Source of the DNA: Cyanobacteria bacterium SZAS-4 | GTDB lineage: Bacteria > Cyanobacteriota > Vampirovibrionia > Obscuribacterales > Obscuribacteraceae | Reading direction: 5' to 3' | Assembly (NCBI GenBank): GCA_018266255.1 | Contig: JAFEAT010000013.1 | Location: 186,001 to 250,000, forward strand | DNA length: 64,000 nucleotides | Shown: one piece after another, positions 1-7,696 of the stretch | Numbering within the stretch: the first letter of the stretch is position 1 | Layout: every line of letters begins with the position of its first letter | The notes under the pieces: model-generated | The model's database searches: none | What the model was told of the DNA's origin: nothing | Seen by the model: the letters and a program-made list of their open reading frames with translations, nothing else | Translations under genes and position numbers: made by a program

Positions 1-435
1 GACGTGGCGCAAAAATATATGGACGACCTTCACTATTGGGATGAAAAGATCGCGCAAGATAAAGAGGCTCTCGACAGCTTCTCAGGCAATCCAGTTGTCG
101 AAAGAACTCAAAATTCAGCCTACCGTGCCGATCTCCTTAGATTGAATGGAAATGAAGAGGCGGTGGTGGAAGTGCAAAAACTGCTGAAGAGCCCCAGTGA
201 GGTGATGGTCTCAAATTGGAAAGCAAAGCTCTACCTTATTCTGGGACTTTCAAATATGCAGCTTGGGAAATATCGAGATGCGGCCGACGCATTCAAAGAT
301 GGCATGGCTAGTTTCGAGGAGCCAGACATCAAAAAAGACCCAGAAATCAAAAAAGCTTTAGAGCGTGAATACTGTCGGGCCCTGTGGGCAAGTGGACAAT
401 TTTTGCAGGCAATACTCGAGAAACTTCACGGATGA
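1..435 (+). CDS. C-terminal TPR fragment, probably the tail of a Ser/Thr kinase (5' end outside window)
   Basis: The reading frame is open to the left edge of the window, so only the last ~144 residues are seen and the GTG at position 4 need not be the true start. The sequence is helical and TPR-like (alternating small and large residues, LGxxxDAADAFKDG). Its end matches the end of the kinase at 1396-3417: both have E-Y-x-R-A-L-W-x-S-G followed by a short tail, and the preceding LxLG helix pair also aligns. I infer that this is the sensor tail of another kinase of the same type, which would make three TPR kinases in a row on this strand. No kinase motif is visible in the part present, so it could be a stand-alone TPR protein. 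Confidence 0.75.
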   Translation, partial: DVAQKYMDDLHYWDEKIAQDKEALDSFSGNPVVERTQNSAYRADLLRLNGNEEAVVEVQKLLKSPSEVMVSNWKAKLYLILGLSNMQLGKYRDAADAFKDGMASFEEPDIKKDPEIKKALEREYCRALWASGQFLQAILEKLHG

Positions 436-476
436 AGTCAGTCCATCTATTTTTCGACTATCACGCTTGCAAAACT

Positions 477-1262
477 TCAATTTTTTTGTTTCTTATTTTC
501 GTCCATCATGTAATCCAGCGCATGCGCACTCGGAACTGGAATGTTTTCGCTGTTATTGCTTAGAGCCACGAAGTTGTCGACTTTCGTATAACCTTTCGGT
601 TTAGCAAAAGTTTCGGGTGGCACATAAACGCGTTCAAGAACACGCGTCGTCACATATGCGAATTTACCGCCACTGGGGCTGAGTCGAATCGCAGAAAGTG
701 GCACACCATGACCTGGTGTCATCTCAGGAATGCTGAAAAAAATCATGCAAGCGTCGGCAAGTTTTTCTGGCACGTTCAAATTTCTGGTGGCAGAAAATTC
801 GAAACGCGGTTTCGCCTTGGCGATCCTCGTGTCTGTGCACAAATATCGATTGGCCTGAACGCCACAAATGGTGACGTCTGGCTGCTTATCGAGCCGCATG
901 TGTGGCGTGATTTTGTTCGGCTTGGTGTGCACGATGAACGCATCGGTCGGTTCTTCGATATATCGTTTGGTCTTCCTGTTATAGATAAACAGAGAGTACT
1001 TTGGCGGCAACAAGAGAATCGTCAACTCCGGGGTATCGAGACGCAGTGCTTTCGACGTTAACAGCGTTTCCAAAATGCCATATTCGTCACTGGTTTGTTT
1101 CATCATCCAGCCGTTGGAGGCTGGCACAGCAAGCGATTTCAGCCCGAAGACTGAACTTCCTATGGTGGCGATGAAAATTGCCGCGGAGAGAAATATGCGC
1201 ATCAACAGTGATCCCTGGTTCAGTTTTTTCGTGTCACAGTCAATGTTAAGCCAAACTTTCAT
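477..1262 (-). CDS. secreted hypothetical protein
   Basis: The 261-residue product is not a family I recognise. A hydrophobic signal-like segment (MRIFLSAAIFIATIGSSVFG) begins at residue 21, so the start is uncertain. The ATG at 1262 has AAAGGG upstream. The ATG at 1202 has AGGGA about 9 nt upstream and would give an ordinary signal peptide with a short positive N-region. The rest is a soluble, mixed alpha/beta-looking domain with two cysteines (CGVQANRYLC), plausible as an extracytoplasmic disulfide. It is convergent with the TPR gene to its left and divergent from the kinase at 1396. Function unknown; export is inferred from the N-terminus. Confidence 0.75.
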   Translation of the reverse strand: MKVWLNIDCDTKKLNQGSLLMRIFLSAAIFIATIGSSVFGLKSLAVPASNGWMMKQTSDEYGILETLLTSKALRLDTPELTILLLPPKYSLFIYNRKTKRYIEEPTDAFIVHTKPNKITPHMRLDKQPDVTICGVQANRYLCTDTRIAKAKPRFEFSATRNLNVPEKLADACMIFFSIPEMTPGHGVPLSAIRLSPSGGKFAYVTTRVLERVYVPPETFAKPKGYTKVDNFVALSNNSENIPVPSAHALDYMMDENKKQKN

Positions 1263-1395
1263 TTTTTGCTGCCCTTTCTAAAAAAGCGCAATGCAAGACA
1301 TTTGTCATAGAATAGACTAGCGCAGCATTCGATTTATCCAAGGATAGCCCATGCTGCGAAGCTGCCCGGCATAAGAGTTCTTTCAAGTAAGCCTT

Positions 1396-3417
1396 ATGGA
1401 ACAAGACCTAGAGCAAGACTTAGTGTCAACTCGACAACAAGCAGAATCTCACGGAGATATCGCTTGGGCTGACGACTCTTCAGATGGTCTGCCGGCTGTT
1501 AAAGACCCGTTTTGGGCTGCACTGACCTCAATTTCAGATCGTTTGCAAATTTTGGGACGCATCGGAAAGGGCGGCATGAGCGTCGTTTACAAGGCCATGC
1601 ACCTGTCCATGAAAAAACCTGTGGCAGTGAAACTGCTGCTGCCGCATTTGACCAGTGACCCGAAGAGCCTCAAGCGTTTTCAACTTGAAGCGCAGGCAAC
1701 TGCAAACTTGAATCATCCCAACATCGTCAGAATTTATGACTGTGGAATGACTGAAGATCAAGCTTTCATCATCATGGACTTTATCGAAGGAGAGAGTCTC
1801 GAACAAATCCTCGATCGTGAAACCAAGTTAATGCCTGAGCGCGCACTGGAGCTTTTCACCCAACTCTGTGAAGGCATCAATCACGCCCACGAACACGGCA
1901 TTATTCATAGAGACCTGAAGCCAAGCAACGTCATGATTACTAGCGACGCGAGCGGCGTTGAGAGCGTGAAAGTAGTCGATTTCGGCATCGCCAAATTGCT
2001 CGTCGATGATGACGGCGGCACCAAACAAAGTCTAACGCAAACCGGAGACGTATTCGGCAGCCCGCTCTATATGAGCCCGGAGCAGTGTGCCGGCGAAAAG
2101 ATCGACAAACGGTCAGACATATATTCAACCGGCTGTTTGATGTACGAAGTGTTGGCTGGTCGTCCACCGATTGTAGGCAAAAATTTCATCGATACCATGC
2201 AAAAGCATGCGTCTGACCTGCCCCGTCCGTTCGTCAATGACGTGACTGGATCGAAGCTGGCGAAGCGTCTGGAAGCGATTATTTTCACTTGCATGGCGAA
2301 AGAACCTTCGGCGCGTTATCAGGACATGAAAACAATCGCTAACGATCTGAAAATTGCTGCTACAACTGGAGGCACCGAGGTTGGTGACTGGAAAGATAGA
2401 GAAAAATCACTATCGCAAATCATCAAGAAAGCGAGTAAGAAGACACGTGTCATCCGCGCTGTCGCACTCTCGACAGTGGCTGTAGGACTCATTGTTGGTG
2501 GGCTAGTTCTGCAATCGGCAGTGGCTGAGATTACCAAACCTTCTGATTATCAAAACAAACAGTTATTCGAACTAATCGCTATGCCTAAAGCGACAGTTTT
2601 CACAAACTACGAAGCACAGAAGCAACAACTGATGATCGCTGTAGACCGCAATGAAGCGTCTGACGATCGATTGAGAGAAGAAGGCTTAGAGACCGCAGTG
2701 CAGATGTACACTTCCTACGGAAAGTGGAAAGAAGCGTTGAGCGAATATGACAAACTGCTGCAACTTCCTGTCGGTTTAGAAAAAATGGCCGACTATCATG
2801 CTGGTATGGGAATTTGTTGCCTCGGGCTGGGAGACTACGCAGCCGCCAAGTCTCAGTTTCAGCAAAGCATCACCTACTATTTGAAGCTGCAGAATGGCTA
2901 TCAAAGAGGCGATGAGCATCCCACCACGCAGAGTTTGCTTAGTGGCTTATATGGTGTCAAAGCTCGACAGCCGATCAGCTATTTAGCATTGGCAGAAGAA
3001 AAACAGGGACGCCTGAGAGAAGCTTTTGCGGCAGCCCGAGTGCTTTTAGTATCTGGTCGGCACGATGATGAAAGCGAACGTCCAGCTGAAGAGGCATACG
3101 TCGCCGACTTAAATAGACGCATGCAAAATTATTCAGATGCGTTGATACTCTTTCAGAAGCTCAACGCGAGTGCAAACGTCGTGCCCGATCGAGACTACAG
3201 AACGAAGCTGAACTTCGCGATCGGGCTCTGTTTGCTTGCCACGAACGACCCAGCAAGAGCCGCACTCTCGCTACATGAAGGTCTGCAGGCTGGCGGAACA
3301 GACCAGGAGATGCTTTTGGCGATGGATCACGAGTACCACCGCGCCCTCTGGGAGAGCGGCGAAAAGCTTGACGCCTTCCTGAAACCACACACCATCAACT
3401 TGGTTGCTGCAAAGTAA
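1396..3417 (+). CDS. membrane-anchored Ser/Thr protein kinase with extracytoplasmic TPR domain
   Basis: A PknB/Stk-type kinase of 673 residues. The glycine loop GKGGMSVV lies at ~57-64, the beta3 lysine is in VAVK (K79), the helix-C Glu is E98 in FQLEAQA, the catalytic loop HRDLKPSN is at 171-178, DFG is at 195-197, and the activation segment ends GSPLYMSPEQ. A single transmembrane helix (~353-377) follows a Lys/Arg-rich juxtamembrane stretch. The remaining ~290 residues are TPR-like helices (LGDYAAAKSQFQQSI and similar), presumably sensing outside the membrane. All catalytic residues are present, so it should be active. The next gene has the same architecture. The substrate and signal cannot be read from the sequence. 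Confidence 0.93.
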   Translation: MEQDLEQDLVSTRQQAESHGDIAWADDSSDGLPAVKDPFWAALTSISDRLQILGRIGKGGMSVVYKAMHLSMKKPVAVKLLLPHLTSDPKSLKRFQLEAQATANLNHPNIVRIYDCGMTEDQAFIIMDFIEGESLEQILDRETKLMPERALELFTQLCEGINHAHEHGIIHRDLKPSNVMITSDASGVESVKVVDFGIAKLLVDDDGGTKQSLTQTGDVFGSPLYMSPEQCAGEKIDKRSDIYSTGCLMYEVLAGRPPIVGKNFIDTMQKHASDLPRPFVNDVTGSKLAKRLEAIIFTCMAKEPSARYQDMKTIANDLKIAATTGGTEVGDWKDREKSLSQIIKKASKKTRVIRAVALSTVAVGLIVGGLVLQSAVAEITKPSDYQNKQLFELIAMPKATVFTNYEAQKQQLMIAVDRNEASDDRLREEGLETAVQMYTSYGKWKEALSEYDKLLQLPVGLEKMADYHAGMGICCLGLGDYAAAKSQFQQSITYYLKLQNGYQRGDEHPTTQSLLSGLYGVKARQPISYLALAEEKQGRLREAFAAARVLLVSGRHDDESERPAEEAYVADLNRRMQNYSDALILFQKLNASANVVPDRDYRTKLNFAIGLCLLATNDPARAALSLHEGLQAGGTDQEMLLAMDHEYHRALWESGEKLDAFLKPHTINLVAAK

Positions 3418-3720
3418 GACGTTTCCAAAAAGCAGAGGCACACGTCCTGAAGGAAGATGTCGCACTTTTAGTGGCGCCAGCAGGTAAATACTGGCTTCAT
3501 CATTTTCCTACATAAGCAACGGTTGTCAATATAAATTTGCTGGACTGGCGCGCCATACATGGTGTTTCACCTATACAATTGTGACTCTCAGAGCTATCGT
3601 AAGCTGAGCACTAAAAGCACGATGATTAACCAAGAAAGTAGTTAAAGCTGGCGATTGTGGCATATTGATATTGTTGGAACGCGAAAGTGTTTCACTGCCG
3701 TCAGAGTGCTTCAAGGTCGT
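3418..3720 (+). other. intergenic spacer between two TPR kinases
   Basis: About 300 bases separate the stop of the first kinase from the preferred start of the second. I see no ORF with a credible ribosome binding site, no clear terminator hairpin with a T-tract and no well-spaced promoter. A TACAAT box at 3574-3579 could be a -10 element but has no convincing -35 partner. Confidence 0.4.
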
Positions 3721-5739
3721 ATGCTCGGTCCCAACGAGAAAGAAAAGCAACGCTCACGCAACGATTCCTTGTTTGGAAACGTTGACCCACTATTGGGAAA
3801 AACAATGGGCGGACGCTGGGAAGTGCAGGAATTCCTGGGCGAAGGCAGTATGAGCGTAGTTTACAAGGCGCAAGACCTTGAAACCTCCAGCCCTGTAGTC
3901 CTCAAAATCCTTCACCATCACCTCGTCGCCAACGCGAAAAGCCTGAAACGCTTTGAGCAGCGCGCAAAAGCCACCGTTGACCTTCACCACGACCGCATCG
4001 CCCGGGTCATGGACATACACCTATCGCCTGATGGACAGGTTTTCCTGGTCGTCGAACCGTTGAAAGGTGAGAGCTTGGAAGACCTTTTGGCAAAAACAGG
4101 ACATTTATCGGTCGACCACGCCGTTGAAATCTTTTCACAGTCGTGCGAAGCACTCGAATACGCTCACAGCGAAGACGTTCTGCACCGAGATTTGAAGCCA
4201 AGCAATATCGTCTTACTCGAATCAAGTGCAATTACCGACGAAGTCAAACTAGTCGACTTTGGTATTGCCAGACTGTTGACTGAAGAAGGCGATGACATCA
4301 AATCTAGTGGCTATATCACGAGAACGAGAGAAGTATTCGGCAGTCCGATGTATATGAGTCCAGAGCAGTGTATGGGCAAGAAGCTCGATGCACGGTCTGA
4401 TATTTACTCAATCGGCTGCGTCATGTACGAAACGTTGACCGGTAAACCACCTTTCGTCGGCAAGAATGTTCTTGAAACTGCCTACAAGCACATGAACGAA
4501 GCTCCCAAACCGATGACGACAGACACATCGTCGGGTCGCTCATTAGCGCGTTTGGAAGCGGTTATTTTTAAGTGTCTGGCAAAAGATCCAAATGAGCGCT
4601 ATCAGCTCGTATCGCAGTTGTATCAAGATTTGCAGATGTTGCTCAAGGCGAACGACACAACCTGGGTCAACAACGCATTTGCCCTGAAGAAAATCGCTAA
4701 AGCGAAGAAGCGCGAAAATCGCAAGATCGTAATGAGCTTCGAAGTTGGTGTCTTCAGTGGTGCCGCAGTTTTGCTGTTCGCAGTGGTGGCAGTTTGGTCG
4801 TTCATGTTTCTGGGAGCCGACTCACAAGAATTTCCCGCCTTCAAAAATGACTTGCTCTTTGTTGTGCAAGACCGCAGGCAGCCGCCTGAAGTGCCTGACT
4901 TCGGCAGTCAGGAAGAAGCCTACAAGATGGATGCCGACTCTGCTCGCAAAGACAAAGGCGAAAAGAGCAAAGAATTTCTCACTGCAACGGGTCGCTTGTA
5001 CGACTTGTATTACAAAGCAGGGCATTATAACGAAGCCGCCGATCAGCTAGAAAAATACATTGCAGTGGCGCCAACAGCCGATCCCTCAATTCCGATTGCA
5101 AAAGTCATGGTCGATCAGGCCAAATGTTACTTCAAGCAAAATGAGCTCGACAAGGCGTTCAAGATGGCGATGAAGGCTATCGACGAGTTCGACAAACAAG
5201 GTAATACGACCGACGAGAAACTGGCTATGGCCTACGACATCGTTGGAGACATCTACTCGCAGCGAAAGCAATTGTCTGAAGCCGTGGGAATTTATGACAA
5301 AGCCTATCAATTGGCTGACACCAAAAAGTTGGTCAACTCCATGGGTTACGTACGAGCATGCGCCTTGCTTGGTGACATATATCGCCGCCAGAACAAATTG
5401 CAAGAGAGCGATCGACTCTACAAACTATCTATTGATACCGCCACCAACTATGTGACAGATCAAAATGGGTCGAACCTGATGTTCCTTTCCAAAGTGAAAT
5501 ATGGATACGGACTCGTTCTCTATGGCGAGGGCAAGTTTAAAGACGCAGAAGCGATGTTCCGCGAAGCGCAGCAACAGATCAAGACTCTTCCTCCTCCATA
5601 CGGTGGAGAGAAGAGTGCGTTGTATGGTGCAAGCAAGAGAATGATTACAGAGTGCTTGTGGAAGACCAATCCGCTTGGTGCTATTTCGGCCAGGTTCGGC
5701 AACGACAACTCATCTAGCACAACAACTCCAGCGAAATAG
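3721..5739 (+). CDS. membrane-anchored Ser/Thr protein kinase with TPR ectodomain, atypical helix C
   Basis: Paralogue of the preceding kinase. I place the start at ATG 3721 (672 aa); an in-frame TTG at 3655 would add 22 unlike residues. The kinase domain has glycine loop GEGSMSVV (~40-47), lysine K62 in VVLK, HRDLKPSN (155-162), DFG (179-181) and GSPMYMSPEQ. The position of the conserved helix-C glutamate, E98 in the neighbour's FQLEAQAT, reads FEQRAKAT here, so Arg replaces Glu, although a Glu lies two residues earlier. A transmembrane helix (~336-366) precedes a TPR region with canonical repeats. It may be a weak or pseudokinase, or may use a shifted salt bridge. Confidence 0.9.
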   Translation: MLGPNEKEKQRSRNDSLFGNVDPLLGKTMGGRWEVQEFLGEGSMSVVYKAQDLETSSPVVLKILHHHLVANAKSLKRFEQRAKATVDLHHDRIARVMDIHLSPDGQVFLVVEPLKGESLEDLLAKTGHLSVDHAVEIFSQSCEALEYAHSEDVLHRDLKPSNIVLLESSAITDEVKLVDFGIARLLTEEGDDIKSSGYITRTREVFGSPMYMSPEQCMGKKLDARSDIYSIGCVMYETLTGKPPFVGKNVLETAYKHMNEAPKPMTTDTSSGRSLARLEAVIFKCLAKDPNERYQLVSQLYQDLQMLLKANDTTWVNNAFALKKIAKAKKRENRKIVMSFEVGVFSGAAVLLFAVVAVWSFMFLGADSQEFPAFKNDLLFVVQDRRQPPEVPDFGSQEEAYKMDADSARKDKGEKSKEFLTATGRLYDLYYKAGHYNEAADQLEKYIAVAPTADPSIPIAKVMVDQAKCYFKQNELDKAFKMAMKAIDEFDKQGNTTDEKLAMAYDIVGDIYSQRKQLSEAVGIYDKAYQLADTKKLVNSMGYVRACALLGDIYRRQNKLQESDRLYKLSIDTATNYVTDQNGSNLMFLSKVKYGYGLVLYGEGKFKDAEAMFREAQQQIKTLPPPYGGEKSALYGASKRMITECLWKTNPLGAISARFGNDNSSSTTTPAK

Positions 5740-5763
5740 CGCCGCCGCAAATGGATCGAGTTC

Positions 5764-5793
5764 AAAATGAAAGGGGCGACATGCGCGCCCCTT
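5764..5793. terminator. bidirectional rho-independent terminator between convergent genes
   Basis: A perfect 8-bp stem, AAGGGGCG (5771-5778) and CGCCCCTT (5786-5793), has a 7-nt loop and lies between the stops of the plus-strand kinase and the minus-strand TPR gene. Read on the minus strand it is followed by TTTCATTTT, so it best serves the TPR gene. The plus-strand side lacks a good T-tract. Confidence 0.7.
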
Positions 5794-5823
5794 CCTGTGA
5801 ATCATGATTGGGATTGAACGACC

Positions 5824-6930
5824 TTACTGAGCCTTGGTCGGAGATGTTTTGTTCAACTCTGCCAATGCGTCTTGAGCAATCTTTGACTTTGGATTGATTT
5901 CCAGAGCCTTCTGATATTGCGTTTTTGCATCTGCAGTTTGTCCTTGCTTAGTCAAAAACTCTGCATATTTGACGCGGGCAGTAACGTCACGGGGCGTAAT
6001 CACCAGAGTCTCTTCGAAGGCGGCTTTCGCGCCTTTGCTGTCGTTGTTCGCAGCCAGAGCTTCAGCTAATCGTCGATGCGCTGGACCAAACTTTGGATCC
6101 AACTTGATCGCCTTACGCTGAGTCTCGATCGCTCCAGCCAAATCGCCTTTCTTCTGCTGCATCCAGCCCATGCCACTCAATGCATTTGGGTGTTTAGGAG
6201 CAAGCTTCAAAGCGCTTTTAAAGGCAGCCAGAGCTTGGTCTGTGTCTCCTGAGTCAGCATAGATGTTGCCGAGGTTGATGTAAGACTCTGGCACATCCTT
6301 GTTGATTTCAATCGCTTCTTTCTCTTCTTTGATAGCGTTTGGAAAATCATTTTTTTGCGCGAGCAACACACCGAGATTCAAGTGTGGTGTCGGGTCTTTC
6401 GGATTGAGCTCGGCAGCTTTCTTGTAAGCAGCGATCGCTTCATCTACTTGTCCAACATGCGTAAGCGCAAAACCAAGATCTAAATGAGCTCTGAAGCTGG
6501 TTGGCTTCAAAGTTGTCGCTTCACGAAACTCTTTCAATGCCAAATCGATTTTGTTCTGATTAGCGTAGATTTGACCGAGCACAACGTGTGGAAGAAAGTA
6601 CTTTGGATCTAGCTTGATTGCCTGTTGCTCTTCGAGAATAGCGGTCTCATAGTCGTCGTTTGCAGCAAGAGCAGCGCCCAATCGCTGGTGTGCTTTTGGA
6701 TTGGATGGCTCAACGCGAATAGCTTCTCTAAATTCTGCAATCGCTTCTTTTACTTTGCCGCGACCATACAATGATTCCGCTTTCTTCATCTGTGCACTTT
6801 CGGGTGCAGCTTCATCAGCCATGGCAGCCGAAGTCGCACCAAAAGCCGTTGCAGCGAACACTGCTGCGAGCAGACCGTTGACTGCAAATTTGTTTCTGTC
6901 CTTACTCAATTGAAAACGCCTCCGTAGCAT
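5824..6930 (-). CDS. exported tetratricopeptide-repeat protein
   Basis: I choose ATG 6930, which gives 368 residues. Longer in-frame starts would run into deoC and would bury the signal peptide. The N-terminus is basic (MLRRRFQLSKDRNK), then hydrophobic, ending AAMADEA, a plausible signal-peptidase I site. About nine canonical 34-residue TPR units follow (W/LG..Y/L...A..P motifs such as AHLDLGFALTHVGQVDEAI), filling nearly the whole mature protein, so it is a protein-binding scaffold. It starts 25 nt after the deoC stop on the same strand and may be co-transcribed with it, but no metabolic link to deoC is evident. The partner is unknown. Confidence 0.9.
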   Translation of the reverse strand: MLRRRFQLSKDRNKFAVNGLLAAVFAATAFGATSAAMADEAAPESAQMKKAESLYGRGKVKEAIAEFREAIRVEPSNPKAHQRLGAALAANDDYETAILEEQQAIKLDPKYFLPHVVLGQIYANQNKIDLALKEFREATTLKPTSFRAHLDLGFALTHVGQVDEAIAAYKKAAELNPKDPTPHLNLGVLLAQKNDFPNAIKEEKEAIEINKDVPESYINLGNIYADSGDTDQALAAFKSALKLAPKHPNALSGMGWMQQKKGDLAGAIETQRKAIKLDPKFGPAHRRLAEALAANNDSKGAKAAFEETLVITPRDVTARVKYAEFLTKQGQTADAKTQYQKALEINPKSKIAQDALAELNKTSPTKAQ

Positions 6931-6955
6931 TCTTGTTTGAAAATTGTGATCGAAG

Positions 6956-7636
6956 TTAGTAGGCAGCTTGCACAGCTGGTGAACCTTTGACGATCGAGAC
7001 TCCTGCGGAAGTTCCCAAACGTGTAGCACCAGCATCAATCAACGCCTTTGCCTTTTCCACATCTCTGATTCCAGCGCTGGCTTTGATGCCGAGCTTCGCT
7101 GTACCGAGCGTATCTTTGATCAATTTGATGTCTTCGACCGTTGCGCCTTTTCCATCTTTGACGAAACCAGTAGATGTCTTCACCATTGCGGCACCACCGG
7201 CGATGCAAGCCTTAGTTGCTGCTACTTTCTCTTCATCTGTGAGCAAGTCACACTCGATGATTACTTTGACTGGATGCTCTTTTGCAACTTTGACGATAGC
7301 TTTGATTTCTTCAGCGATGAAATCATAATCTCCATCTTTCAAGAAGCCGATGTTAATCACCATGTCGATTTCTTCGGCGCCTTCAGAAATTGCTTTCTGA
7401 GTTTCGGCAATTTTCACGTCAGTGAGATTAGCCCCCAGCGGGAATCCCACAACGGTTGCAACGGCGACGTTGCTTGAAGACAACTCCTTCACCGCCTGAC
7501 GCACATGCACCGGATTGACGCACACTGCGTAGAACTTGTTTTCCTTGGCTTCCTCACACAGCTTGGTGATCTCTGCCTTGCGAGCATTTGGATTCAACAA
7601 TGTGTGGTCGATGTATTTGGCAAATTCTGAACTCAC
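6956..7636 (-). CDS. deoC: deoxyribose-phosphate aldolase
   Basis: Class I aldolase that cleaves 2-deoxyribose-5-phosphate to glyceraldehyde-3-phosphate and acetaldehyde in deoxynucleoside catabolism. Family signatures are clear: the Schiff-base lysine in AAMVKTSTGF, the second active-site lysine in GIKASAGIRD, and the TVVGFPLG strand. I choose GTG 7636 (226 aa) because GGGAG lies 7 nt upstream. The ATG at 7666 would add ten residues, but it overlaps a perfect TATAAT, so a transcript from that promoter could not include it. The gene lies 31-61 nt after carB on the same strand and is followed by a TPR protein. Confidence 0.93.
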   Translation of the reverse strand: MSSEFAKYIDHTLLNPNARKAEITKLCEEAKENKFYAVCVNPVHVRQAVKELSSSNVAVATVVGFPLGANLTDVKIAETQKAISEGAEEIDMVINIGFLKDGDYDFIAEEIKAIVKVAKEHPVKVIIECDLLTDEEKVAATKACIAGGAAMVKTSTGFVKDGKGATVEDIKLIKDTLGTAKLGIKASAGIRDVEKAKALIDAGATRLGTSAGVSIVKGSPAVQAAY

Positions 7637-7664
7637 AACAATTCTCCCGAACAAGCAAGTGTGC

Positions 7665-7670
7665 ATTATA
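7665..7670 (-). promoter_or_regulatory. -10 box for deoC
   Basis: A perfect TATAAT reads on the minus strand in the carB-deoC gap, overlapping the upstream ATG of the deoC frame. The -35 region 17 nt upstream is poor. If used, it would give deoC a short leader of roughly 20 nt ahead of the GTG at 7636. Confidence 0.45.
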
Positions 7671-7696
7671 GCCGCTTGACGGGATTCTTGTGCTGA

